36,931 nt of DNA from Bacteroidota bacterium (GTDB taxonomy: Bacteria > Bacteroidota > Bacteroidia > Chitinophagales > Chitinophagaceae): contig JAEZCV010000189.1 of assembly GCA_023429985.1 (NCBI GenBank), forward strand, positions 1 to 36,931, written 5' to 3'. The translations under genes and the position numbers were made by a program. A model generated the notes under the pieces. That model did no database searches and had not been told where the DNA came from. It worked only from the letters and a program-made list of their open reading frames with translations. Below are positions 1 to 9,004 of this stretch, piece by piece (the first letter of the stretch is position 1; each line of letters begins with the position of its first letter).

Positions 1-97
1 ATCCATATCCAACATTCCTGGTCGCGAAAAGCTGCTAACCATTTCTAATTATTTTTTAGAAAAACACTTTTTAATCACTATTTAATAATCAGCGACT

Positions 98-1240
98 ATG
101 AATCATGTTTACCCTTTTTTGAAGAACCAAGCCCTTTTAATTGGCTCTGCAGTGCTTAGCCTTTTCGGCTCACTTAATCTGAATGCCCAGTCTATTTGCG
201 GCCCTATTATGGAAGACTTTAATAATACCGGCGGTTCCACTGCAGGTTTTTATTCTTCTACTGTTGGCCCTTCTCCCACAGTTGGATTTACTTATGGAAC
301 AGATGGTGTTAACGGATATTTGCAGCGTTGTGCCATACCTTCCGGAGGTACTACCTACGAGATCATCACCCCTACTTATCAAACCCTGGCTTCTCAAACA
401 GCTGTTGGTTACGGATTTGAGTTAAACGGCGATGTTATAATTTCTCTTGCCAATGTTTATTTGGATTATACCGATAACACCGGAACAGTAAATACTGTTT
501 TTATCACCCAGTTTGTTCCTTCATATACAGGCGGTGCCAGTGGAACGGTGGCTGAAGAATGCAGGTTACTGGATATGTCGAGCTATGCAGGGTTTACACC
601 TGGTGACAGGTATCGTTTTGTATTCCAGTTTATAGTTTCATCTTCCTCATCTGCAAGCGAATGTGTGATCTTCGACAATTTCAGAACAACTGGCGTGGAA
701 GCACTTATTCCACTTCCCGTAACGTTTACCGGGTTTACTGCACGTAAAGCGGGCAATGCCGTACAATTGAACTGGACCGTTGCCCAGGAAAAAGATGTAG
801 CGCATTACGAAGTGGAAAGAAGTTCTAATGGAAAAGACTTTGTAAAAATTGGCGAAGTGCCGGCAACAGAAAGTTCTTCTTACAGTTTTACCGATCACCA
901 GCCAGGATCCGCTGTATCTTTTTACAGGGTGAGAAATATGGATCTTGATGGTCGTTTTAAATACACAACCATTGCAAGAGTAAATCTTGAAAAGAATGTA
1001 AGTTTAAGAGCTTACCCGCAACCTGCAATAAATGAAGTAACCCTGGAACACGCACAACTGGAAACTCCGGGAACATTAACCCTCACTTCATCTACAGGCC
1101 AGGCTATCAGAAGCATTCCAGTGGTGCCGGGAAGTGGGCAGACCAGGGTAAACATCGGTGACCTGAAAGCAGGATGGTACCTGGTAAGGTTTAACGATGG
1201 AAATGGAAGATCTGAAAGCATCAAGCTTCTTAAACAATAA
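98..1240 (+). CDS. Secreted T9SS cargo protein with C-terminal sorting domain
   Basis: A 380-residue secreted protein. A signal peptide is visible at residues 1-30 (basic start, hydrophobic core, then LNAQS). Residues about 35-200 form an N-terminal domain I do not recognise. The segment that starts at about residue 205 with LPVTFTGFTA and continues through LNWTVAQEKDVAHYEVERS resembles the Fn3-like module that commonly precedes T9SS tails in Bacteroidota. The last ~75 residues have the pattern of a type A T9SS C-terminal sorting domain (YPQPAINEVTLE, then GWYLVRF near the end), which is normally cleaved after export and leads to surface anchoring or release. The gene stands alone and is followed by a strong terminator at 1257-1291. 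No catalytic motif was found, so its role is unknown. The sorting-domain call is firm; the rest is open. Confidence 0.85.
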   Translation: MNHVYPFLKNQALLIGSAVLSLFGSLNLNAQSICGPIMEDFNNTGGSTAGFYSSTVGPSPTVGFTYGTDGVNGYLQRCAIPSGGTTYEIITPTYQTLASQTAVGYGFELNGDVIISLANVYLDYTDNTGTVNTVFITQFVPSYTGGASGTVAEECRLLDMSSYAGFTPGDRYRFVFQFIVSSSSSASECVIFDNFRTTGVEALIPLPVTFTGFTARKAGNAVQLNWTVAQEKDVAHYEVERSSNGKDFVKIGEVPATESSSYSFTDHQPGSAVSFYRVRNMDLDGRFKYTTIARVNLEKNVSLRAYPQPAINEVTLEHAQLETPGTLTLTSSTGQAIRSIPVVPGSGQTRVNIGDLKAGWYLVRFNDGNGRSESIKLLKQ

Positions 1241-1256
1241 GATATAATTGCCTTTA

Positions 1257-1291
1257 AAAAGCCCTGCATCAGCAGGGCTTTTCTTTTTTTT
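1257..1291 (+). terminator. Intrinsic terminator after the T9SS cargo gene
   Basis: An 11-bp perfect stem (AAAAGCCCTGC / GCAGGGCTTTT) closes on a four-base loop ATCA and is followed by a T-rich run interrupted by one C. It lies 16 bases after the stop codon of the secreted protein. Confidence 0.9.
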
Positions 1292-1430
1292 AGAGGCTAT
1301 AGTTATTGATATTAATTAACTATATTCGTTACGTTTTGTGTTCTTTCAGTTTCCCAGGTGCATTGAACGTGGTAAATGTTCAGGAATCTGCCAGCTGTAA
1401 ACACTTTTTTGTTTTTTAAATTTTTCTCAA

Positions 1431-1832
1431 ATGAACATTTACGTAGGAAATCTTAGTTGGGGTCTGAAAGATGAGGACCTGGCCAACTTGTTTACACCAT
1501 TTGGTGAAGTAGCATCTGCAAAGATTGTTATGGACAAATTCACTCAGCGCAGCAAAGGATTTGGCTTTGTTGAAATGCCAAACGACGACCAGGCTCAAAC
1601 TGCAATTGCACAATTGAACGGCAGCGAAATCGAAGGCCGTAATCTTGTTGTAAATGAATCACGCCCTAAAGAAGGCGGTGAAGGCGGTTACAAAAAAAGA
1701 AGCTTTGGCGGCGGCGGAGGTGGCGGCTTTAAAAAAGGCGGCAACGGCGGCGGTGGATTCCGTGGTGGTAACGGCGGCGGCGGCGGTTATAACCGTGGCG
1801 GCGGCGGAGGTGGTTACAGAGATAACTATTAA
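1431..1832 (+). CDS. RRM-type RNA-binding protein with glycine-rich tail
   Basis: A 133-residue cytoplasmic RNA-binding protein. One RRM covers residues 2-78, with RNP2 as IYVGNL (3-8) and RNP1 as KGFGFVEM (42-49); both carry the aromatic residues that stack on RNA bases. The tail (about 82-133) is a low-complexity Gly/Arg/Lys/aromatic stretch encoded by GGC repeats, similar in composition to glycine-rich RNA-binding proteins of cyanobacteria and plants. Proteins of this type in Bacteroidota are thought to act as RNA chaperones or post-transcriptional regulators, often linked to cold. It is monocistronic, with terminators on both sides. A second copy without the long glycine tail lies at 31445-31735. 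Confidence 0.93.
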   Translation: MNIYVGNLSWGLKDEDLANLFTPFGEVASAKIVMDKFTQRSKGFGFVEMPNDDQAQTAIAQLNGSEIEGRNLVVNESRPKEGGEGGYKKRSFGGGGGGGFKKGGNGGGGFRGGNGGGGGYNRGGGGGGYRDNY

Positions 1833-1855
1833 CCTACAATACCAACGTATTCACG

Positions 1856-1881
1856 AGTCCTGCAATTGCGGGACTTTTTTA
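1856..1881 (+). terminator. Intrinsic terminator after the first RRM gene
   Basis: An 8-bp stem AGTCCTGC / GCGGGACT (one G-T pair) with loop AATT, followed by a run of T. It lies 24 bases after the stop codon of the RRM gene. Confidence 0.85.
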
Positions 1882-1920
1882 TTACGGGAATAAGGTTTGC
1901 ATCATTCAAAATAAAATTTC

Positions 1921-2679
1921 ATGTTTATTCCTATTGGCGATGATAACCGCGACAGGCACCAGACCCCTTACGTTAATTACCTTTTCATTATCATCAATAT
2001 ACTTGTATTTATTTTCCTGCAGGAAATGGGTAACAATATTCCATTTACCTATGCTTATTCAACCGTTCCAGCCGAAATCCTTTCAGGTAACGACATCATT
2101 ACCCAACCTCAGATCATTCTCGATCCATACACACAACAGAGATTTGAATTACCGGGACTTCAACCCACCAACATTTCGGTTTATCTCACTTTAATTACTT
2201 CCATGTTCATGCACGGAGGCATTGCACATATTGCAGGAAACATTATGTACCTATGGATCTTTGGCGACAATATTGAAAATGATATGGGGCATTTAAAATA
2301 TTTTTTCTTTTACCTTCTCTGCGGCGCCATAGCTTCCATGATTCATGTTTTATCAACCGATTTTTTTGGACATAACCTTTTAATCCCAAGCCTTGGCGCA
2401 TCCGGTGCTATTTCCGCTGTATTGGGCGCTTACATTTTAATGCATCCTTCCAGGCGTGTTCATGTTTGGATGCTGTTTACTATTATTTCTGTTCCTGCAT
2501 TTATTGCGGTTGGACTTTGGTTTGTTTTCCAGGTTGTAAATGGTTTGGGTGCCCTTGGTGGTGAAGAAGCCGGTGGTGTTGCTTATGCTGCGCACATAGG
2601 TGGATTTGTTGCTGGATTTATACTGGTAAAATTCTTTGCCAACAGGCCTTCAGACAAGGAAAGAAAAACGGCCTGGTAG
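1921..2679 (+). CDS. Rhomboid family intramembrane serine protease
   Basis: A 252-residue polytopic inner-membrane protein of the rhomboid family, which cleaves transmembrane segments of other proteins. The catalytic serine is in the GASG motif (Ser161) and the catalytic histidine is His225 in AAHIGGF. The HGGIAHIAGNIMYLWIFG segment (98-115) carries the conserved His and Asn that form the oxyanion region. About six hydrophobic segments are visible (about 19-35, 88-115, 125-145, 155-173, 183-207, 219-238). A 45-residue loop between the first two (about 42-85) is long for a bacterial rhomboid. Its last 30 bases overlap the 3' end of the lipid kinase gene on the other strand. The substrate cannot be inferred from the neighbours. 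Confidence 0.93.
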   Translation: MFIPIGDDNRDRHQTPYVNYLFIIINILVFIFLQEMGNNIPFTYAYSTVPAEILSGNDIITQPQIILDPYTQQRFELPGLQPTNISVYLTLITSMFMHGGIAHIAGNIMYLWIFGDNIENDMGHLKYFFFYLLCGAIASMIHVLSTDFFGHNLLIPSLGASGAISAVLGAYILMHPSRRVHVWMLFTIISVPAFIAVGLWFVFQVVNGLGALGGEEAGGVAYAAHIGGFVAGFILVKFFANRPSDKERKTAW

Positions 2680-3501
2680 CACTTCCAGTTCAAAATTTGT
2701 TGCGCTGAAATATTCTCCATCTGCATGCGCATGCAGCTCAAATGGAGAACTGATGTTTACAGATGCTGCCTGGCGGTACTTTACAAAAGGCAGTTCAAGA
2801 TGAACCCCTTTTTCCATTACAGGCAGGTAACGTAATCTTTTAATGGGTGATATCTCCGCAATTATACTTACATCAAGCAAGCTGTCATCTATTACTGCCT
2901 TTGGAGCTACATGAAATCCACCACCATATCGTTTGGCATTGGCTACGCTTATCATAAAACAATCCTGTTCAATTGTTTCATTTTCAAGTTGAATAATACA
3001 GGGTTTCTCGTTATATGACATCACATTCTTCATGATGGCAACAAGATAAGAGGCTTTGCCGGCGATCTTTCTTTTTCCTATAAGATCTTTTACAATTGCT
3101 CCATCAAAACCAATTCCTATACCATTCAGGAAAAGCCTGCCATTGCAAATCCCGGCATCCACCTGGCTTGTTCTTTCTTCAAGAATTTTTTCCACCTGCT
3201 CTTCAACCGTACAATCGCCATAGATCATCCAGTGAAAATCATTTCCACTTCCAGCTTTAAATATCGAAACAGGAATTTTTAATTCCGGAAATTGATTAAT
3301 AAAAAAGTTCAGCGTGCCATCTCCGCCTACAACCCATGCTTCCGAAAAATCATCCAGCCTGTCGGGCCAGCTGAAATCGAACACTTTGTGTTTAATATCC
3401 ATCCCTTTCAGCAAAACTTCAATTTGCTCTGCAACCAGTTTAGGTCTTTCTCCCTGGGGTGCCGGATTTACTAAAACCGCAATATTTTTTCCAGATCGCA
3501 T
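2650..3501 (-). CDS. Diacylglycerol kinase family lipid kinase (YegS-like)
   Basis: A 283-residue cytoplasmic enzyme of the DAGK catalytic-domain family (diacylglycerol, sphingosine and YegS-type kinases), which phosphorylates a lipid hydroxyl with ATP. The nucleotide-binding signature GGDGT is at residues 59-63, followed by the GSGNDF motif near residue 86. The length is typical of bacterial members. It begins seven bases after the stop codon of the alpha-2-macroglobulin gene on the same strand, so the two are probably co-transcribed, which would link lipid phosphorylation to an envelope-protection locus. The actual lipid substrate is not predictable from sequence. The C-terminal codons overlap the rhomboid gene antisense by 30 bases. 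Confidence 0.88.
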   Translation of the reverse strand: MRSGKNIAVLVNPAPQGERPKLVAEQIEVLLKGMDIKHKVFDFSWPDRLDDFSEAWVVGGDGTLNFFINQFPELKIPVSIFKAGSGNDFHWMIYGDCTVEEQVEKILEERTSQVDAGICNGRLFLNGIGIGFDGAIVKDLIGKRKIAGKASYLVAIMKNVMSYNEKPCIIQLENETIEQDCFMISVANAKRYGGGFHVAPKAVIDDSLLDVSIIAEISPIKRLRYLPVMEKGVHLELPFVKYRQAASVNISSPFELHAHADGEYFSATNFELEVLPGRFSFLV

Positions 3502-3508
3502 TACTTAA

Positions 3509-6500
3509 TTATTGAGATCGCACCGTTATCAGCTGTGCACCATTATAGGAATGGATCTCGCCATTATACATGGCATCTGCACTTACAGGCCCCTGCCTGA
3601 AACTGCCGGTGGAAACTGCGCGTACTGCATAATAATATTTTTGTTCACTGGCATACGCATTTACAAAGAAATGAATTCTATCATCACGAATATCAAGCGC
3701 AACAGGTTCTGAATCATTTTTAATCCAATCCATCCCGGGTAATTCTTTGGTGCGAGGGTTCTCTATTTCAAAACCTGCTGGTAAAAGATCGGTAATAACT
3801 ATATTCTCAATAGTTCCACGGTAAGCTTTTTCCAGGTTCAGTTCAACAATAACAAGATCATTTTGTTTGAAGTTATTGCTGCTGATCTTTCTGCCATTCC
3901 TGTCGAAGAATTGCCTGCGCACTTTAATAAAATTATCTTCTTCTACATATTCTCCTGTTGTACTGATGCCTTCGGCCACCCAGCTGTAATACAACCTTCC
4001 ATTACCGTTAGTTCTGATCTCTACGGGACCATTGCCTAAAGTTTGAGCGTTCCCCTTATAATCTCCATCGAGTTTTATGGTTTTGCCTCCAGCCCTTACC
4101 TCGGCAGTAATGTTAGATGCTGCTGCCTGTTTTGCCAGTTTACCGAGCGATAAAAATGAAAACGCTCTTTCCTGGGTATTCAAATACCTTTCATTTTTTA
4201 AACGATCACTTATATGTTTTGCCATTACAGGAATTTGTTTGTTTCCCGGATCCACTTCAATCAATGCATTCAAGGCTATAGCTTCATCTCTTAAAGCACT
4301 GTAAAAGCTTCCGCCACTTTGCTGCACCGATTCTTCTCCGCTGAAACTTCCCGGAAGCATGGAAACAAATGAACGTTTATCGCCGGAGAGGGCAAATGCC
4401 GCAGACAATAAATACTTTCCATCCAGTGCAAGCAAATGCTGGTTCGATTTATAATAATTCATACTCGAAACCTGTGACCTTCCCGCTATAGCCAGTACAT
4501 ATAAACTATAAGCAACTTCCTTAGGTGCTATTTTTTTCTGCTGGTAACGATTGTAATAATATATGATGGTTTCTTTTGTTCGAAGTTTGTTAGCCAGGTA
4601 AGCCAGCATGGTTTCAGTTAAACTTTCATCCACATCAAAACCCGCTTTCTTCGCTTCAATTAAAAAGTGAGCAGCATATACGGTGGTCCACCAGTCCTCA
4701 CTACCCATTCCATCCCATAAACTAACAGCTCCGTTATACAGTTGCCTCATCTTTATTCTCCTGATAGCTTCCATCACGTTGCTGTTAGCCACCTGCCTGC
4801 GGTTTTCACTTCCACCCAGTAAATTGGCAAAGGAAGAAAAATAAAGTTGTGGAAATGCCGATGATATGGTTTGCTCGGTACATCCATAAGGATACTGTAA
4901 CAGGTATTTAAGGTGTGGACCTAATTCTCCTATAGGTGATTTGCTTATTAAAAGTTCATAACTGTAACTTCCAACAATAAAACTTTTCTGAGGAAGTTGT
5001 ATGGTTTGATTAGTACCCCCAACAATAGAACCACTACCCGAAAGTTTTTGAAGTGTTGATGGTGGACGGACTGATATTTCTGTTTCTTCAGAAAATTTTT
5101 CGCCTAAGGCCTGAACATTCACCGTGATGTTAGCCACATTCACATTCCTGTCGGCCACGAGTTGAAATATGGCTCTTTCTTCTGAATTTGGATTTACCAG
5201 CATCGAATGGTTATTGTTTCCCACAACTTTCACCGGACCTTTTACAACCATATTTGCTTTTGCAGATGCCGGTTTATTTGTTGTATTGGTGATAGTTACC
5301 GGCAAAAGAACTGTATCACCAGGACTGATAAAGCGCGGCAAAGCAGAACTGATTACTATGGGATCTGCAACTGTTGTTGTGGCTTCGGCAGAACCAAAAT
5401 TCTCATCTTTAAAGGCAACTGCCATCAACCTTATTTCTCCACTGAATTGAGGAATGTCGTATTCAAAATCTGCATTACCGTTTCCATCGGCTTTTTTCAT
5501 TCCACTCCAGTAGCTCATTAACTTAAACCTTTTGGCAGGCATGGGATTTACCCGCTTGCTCATGCTAATATCACCATCACCACCCGTACTGCTCCTGTTT
5601 CTTAATTCGGGGAATAACAAAGGATAAATATCAAATGAATTTACCTGCAAAGCTTTCTTCTGGTAAAAAAATGCATAAGGGTCGGGCGTTTTATAGGAAG
5701 AAACCTGGAGAATTCCATTATCTACAGCAGCCAGCGTAACATAACTTCCGGGCATTGCTTTAACCCTTATTTTTTGTTTGGTTTTTGACCGCACATTTTT
5801 TTGTGCAGAGATCTGCACGGCTATTCTTCTTTTGTTTTCTTCAACTTTTAAATTCTTAAAACCATGTGCAACGGTCAATGGTATATCGGAAATATCGTGT
5901 GGCTTAATTAAAGTTGCTGTAACATAAACATTGGGAAGATGAACCTTATCAAGCTTAACTTCCATAGTAGCCGAACGGTTTTCAACATCAAGGTATTGAT
6001 AAGAAATTACATGATCTGTTTCCAGGGTTACCAGCAATTTGCCACTGAAAGGCGTTTTAAACAAAAGCTTTGCCATTTCCCCCGACTGGTAACTTTGTTT
6101 GTCGGATTCAATGTCAATATTACCTTCTGTATTTACTTCAAAAGAGGAATTATCTCCACCCCATGAACCATAGCTGTAAAACCTTTTACTTACATAAGTA
6201 TTGGTACCCGGCCGATAAATGCGTAACTCATAATCGCCGGGAGAACGAGGAATAAAACTATAACTGGTTGATGCTCCCACCGCCATGTCGCGCTGACTTA
6301 TAACTTTCTCCTCCATTTGCGATTCATACCTGAAATACCTCCCTGCTTTTGCCAGTACGGTTTTATATTCTTTCTTGATTACTTTAATATGTGCAGTTGA
6401 GTTAACCTGATTGAAATTCCTGTTTAAGGAAATGAGTTGAAAGGCTACAGACCTGTTCAATGGATAGTAATAAGAATCGTCGGATTTAATTCCATGAAAA

Positions 6501-8884
6501 ATTTCCTGGGAATATATTTCTGCAGTTGTATGTTTACTAACGGGCCTTCCTGTTTCATCGAACACTGTTGTATAAAACCCAACCTGAAGCAATCCTTTGT
6601 TCTTATACATAGCATCTGCTTCAAAGCTTACAGAGGCATTGCCATCTTCATCGGTTCTTCCTTCCTGAACATCCTTATCAAAAAAATCTGTCTGGTTGGC
6701 AAGGGTAAAATCATAATCAGGGAAATTCTTTGGCGTAAAAGCTTTTTGCCTTACCTGTATTTCTGTTTCATAATTCCTGTTTGCCGCAGGCGGACCAAAA
6801 AAATTCGTTGCGTTGATGCTAAGGTTTAAAGTTTGTCCGGGTGATACAGCCTCTTTATCCAGTTTTGCATCAATTCGAATTCGATCTGGCACAAATTCTT
6901 CCACCATAAAACTTTTTGAAGCCAGCAGCACATCATTTGATGTATACACTTCAAGAATATAACTACCCGTAATTGTGGAACCGGGAAGGACAATACTGCT
7001 TTCCATGGCGCCCTGTTCATTCAAGCTTTTTCTGAATGTTTTAAATTCTTTGCCATTAGGCATCAGTAATTTCAGTTTAACAGGAATTTCCCCGGGGTTC
7101 TTCCAATCTCCATCCCTTATTAAAACCGAAAAGTTCATGGTTTCTCCGGGCCGGTAAATATCTCTTTCAGCGTATATGTAAGTATCAAAATTGGCAGGAT
7201 TGTTTTTCTTTCCGCCCACATCAAACCTTGAAGTATTTACCCTCGTGGAGTTGAAAGGCATATAGGTAAAATCATCGGCAGATTTTGCCACGATAATTGC
7301 AGGCTTAAAGCCTTTTAATTTTCTTTGAACCAATGCAACTTCAGCAACACCATTTGCATTTGTTGGCGCTGTTCCCAATAACTGGTTGTTAGCCCCGTAC
7401 ACGTTTATGGTTAGTCCCTGAATTGACTCAGTTGTTTTAATTGAATTGGCAAAAACAATGATCTTTTCTTCACCCTGCCTTGCTATCAACCCAATATCGG
7501 AATAAGAAATAAAGCGGCTGTCGCTCACCCAATAATCCTCGGCCGACCGGATCATAACATGGTAAACACCTTTTACATCGGGAAGCCTGTCTTCAAACTG
7601 CGAAATATTAAGCAGGCGACCATTACCTGCTTTTGGTAACGATCGCGTATCAATTTCTGTGGAGTAAATTACATCGCCCAATACTATATCAGAGTAGGCC
7701 TCTCCGTAATCATCGTCATCACCTGTTGAAGGATAATAACCATTTCTCTCAGCCATCAACAGGTTATTCTCATATATCTTTGATATAACCAGTTTTACCT
7801 TTTGGGTATTGGTAATGCGCACTTCCACATTTCCGGCACCTTTTTTTGATAGGTAAACAGCCTTGCTGTTGGCAAATCTTATATCAGACTCCAGTTGTCC
7901 AAATCCAAGACTGGTTGAATATTCTTCTTTTAAAACACCGCCAATCCTTCCCTGCAGTCCTTTTAAAACAGATAATTCATAAACTTTCTCCGCATCAAAA
8001 TCACTGCTTCTTATAGTAATTCCATTATCGCGGAACTCCGTTGTATAATTAACTTTTGGATCGAACCTCAGGTAAGAAGAAATATTTTGACTGGTGAGCT
8101 GCTGGCTGGTATAAATATGCACCAGGCCCTGGGTGCCATCATGTTCGGCTTCAACGCTGTTGATGTTTAATACATAAGGAGAAGAAATGGCCAGTGTTGT
8201 TTTGATCTCCTCCTCTGAACTATTATTTCCGTTTTCGGGTTTAATTCCTTTATCAATTTTCAGGTTGGCCTGGTAGGATCGGTCTTCTGCTTTAAACGAA
8301 GGAAGTTTAATAATCAATTCATTTGTATAACCAACGTTCTGCAACTGAAAATCGGTTTGCTTTCCTTCCACTTCAAGAAAGATCTTATTTTTAACTTCAT
8401 CTGCATTTACCGGATAATTAAAAACGAGGTTTACCTGGGGAATAGCAGTGCGTGAAGATTCATCCTGCAAAACCCATGAAACATGGGCATCGTTCAATAC
8501 CAGCGGTGGCGTATGAAAATGAATATCTTTTCCTTCTTTAACAGAATTAAAACTACTGAACCGCAGCACCTCATCATTTATTTTCGCGGTATAGTTTGTA
8601 GCTGGCAATAAAGGTTCCGAGGGAGAAAATACCAATTCGGCTGGTCCATTCCATTTATACCTGCCGGGGATAGCAGGTTTAAAACTGATATAATCAGAAG
8701 AATCCCATGTATTTAACAAGGAATCAGGATACAGGCTGTTTGAAAATTTGAATACAAGGTTTCCCAATTGAGGCACTTCTCCACTGGCAGTTGTTGACTC
8801 CAGCTGAACGATGCTCCTGTTACATCCTGCATAAAAAATAACACAGGTAGTGAAGAACAGAAAAAACAGTTTTCTACTAAGCAT
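3509..8884 (-). CDS. Alpha-2-macroglobulin family lipoprotein with thioester motif
   Basis: A very large (1791-residue) protein of the bacterial alpha-2-macroglobulin family. The N-terminus is a lipoprotein signal peptide ending in FYAGC with the lipidated Cys at 21. The architecture follows the family: N-terminal macroglobulin repeats, an MG2-like region with YIYAERDIYRPGETMNF, a central A2M segment (SYWSGMKKADGNGNADF), and the thioester motif YPYGCTEQ, with Cys1335 and Gln1338 able to form the internal thioester. In characterised relatives the thioester traps attacking proteases in the periplasm. It is divergent from penicillin-binding protein 1C, the typical partner; the pair is thought to protect and repair a damaged cell wall. 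A lipid kinase follows in the same direction. Confidence 0.93.
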   Translation of the reverse strand: MLSRKLFFLFFTTCVIFYAGCNRSIVQLESTTASGEVPQLGNLVFKFSNSLYPDSLLNTWDSSDYISFKPAIPGRYKWNGPAELVFSPSEPLLPATNYTAKINDEVLRFSSFNSVKEGKDIHFHTPPLVLNDAHVSWVLQDESSRTAIPQVNLVFNYPVNADEVKNKIFLEVEGKQTDFQLQNVGYTNELIIKLPSFKAEDRSYQANLKIDKGIKPENGNNSSEEEIKTTLAISSPYVLNINSVEAEHDGTQGLVHIYTSQQLTSQNISSYLRFDPKVNYTTEFRDNGITIRSSDFDAEKVYELSVLKGLQGRIGGVLKEEYSTSLGFGQLESDIRFANSKAVYLSKKGAGNVEVRITNTQKVKLVISKIYENNLLMAERNGYYPSTGDDDDYGEAYSDIVLGDVIYSTEIDTRSLPKAGNGRLLNISQFEDRLPDVKGVYHVMIRSAEDYWVSDSRFISYSDIGLIARQGEEKIIVFANSIKTTESIQGLTINVYGANNQLLGTAPTNANGVAEVALVQRKLKGFKPAIIVAKSADDFTYMPFNSTRVNTSRFDVGGKKNNPANFDTYIYAERDIYRPGETMNFSVLIRDGDWKNPGEIPVKLKLLMPNGKEFKTFRKSLNEQGAMESSIVLPGSTITGSYILEVYTSNDVLLASKSFMVEEFVPDRIRIDAKLDKEAVSPGQTLNLSINATNFFGPPAANRNYETEIQVRQKAFTPKNFPDYDFTLANQTDFFDKDVQEGRTDEDGNASVSFEADAMYKNKGLLQVGFYTTVFDETGRPVSKHTTAEIYSQEIFHGIKSDDSYYYPLNRSVAFQLISLNRNFNQVNSTAHIKVIKKEYKTVLAKAGRYFRYESQMEEKVISQRDMAVGASTSYSFIPRSPGDYELRIYRPGTNTYVSKRFYSYGSWGGDNSSFEVNTEGNIDIESDKQSYQSGEMAKLLFKTPFSGKLLVTLETDHVISYQYLDVENRSATMEVKLDKVHLPNVYVTATLIKPHDISDIPLTVAHGFKNLKVEENKRRIAVQISAQKNVRSKTKQKIRVKAMPGSYVTLAAVDNGILQVSSYKTPDPYAFFYQKKALQVNSFDIYPLLFPELRNRSSTGGDGDISMSKRVNPMPAKRFKLMSYWSGMKKADGNGNADFEYDIPQFSGEIRLMAVAFKDENFGSAEATTTVADPIVISSALPRFISPGDTVLLPVTITNTTNKPASAKANMVVKGPVKVVGNNNHSMLVNPNSEERAIFQLVADRNVNVANITVNVQALGEKFSEETEISVRPPSTLQKLSGSGSIVGGTNQTIQLPQKSFIVGSYSYELLISKSPIGELGPHLKYLLQYPYGCTEQTISSAFPQLYFSSFANLLGGSENRRQVANSNVMEAIRRIKMRQLYNGAVSLWDGMGSEDWWTTVYAAHFLIEAKKAGFDVDESLTETMLAYLANKLRTKETIIYYYNRYQQKKIAPKEVAYSLYVLAIAGRSQVSSMNYYKSNQHLLALDGKYLLSAAFALSGDKRSFVSMLPGSFSGEESVQQSGGSFYSALRDEAIALNALIEVDPGNKQIPVMAKHISDRLKNERYLNTQERAFSFLSLGKLAKQAAASNITAEVRAGGKTIKLDGDYKGNAQTLGNGPVEIRTNGNGRLYYSWVAEGISTTGEYVEEDNFIKVRRQFFDRNGRKISSNNFKQNDLVIVELNLEKAYRGTIENIVITDLLPAGFEIENPRTKELPGMDWIKNDSEPVALDIRDDRIHFFVNAYASEQKYYYAVRAVSTGSFRQGPVSADAMYNGEIHSYNGAQLITVRSQ

Positions 8885-9004
8885 AGATTTGGTGGCGGTT
8901 TGAGAAAGTAAAATAAGAAAAACAAATGAGCGTTAAAAACGCAGATAGAATTCCATTTTCAGTAAAGAAAGCAGAAATTAGATCTAAATATTGAGGAAGA
9001 CTCC

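Noticed and set aside
1..97. Possible end of an upstream gene at the left edge
   Set aside because: The stretch is AT-rich with no recognisable coding frame or terminator; nothing could be assigned.
1654..1893. Alanine/valine-rich frame inside the first RRM gene
   Set aside because: It is the +1 shadow of the GGC-repeat glycine tail.
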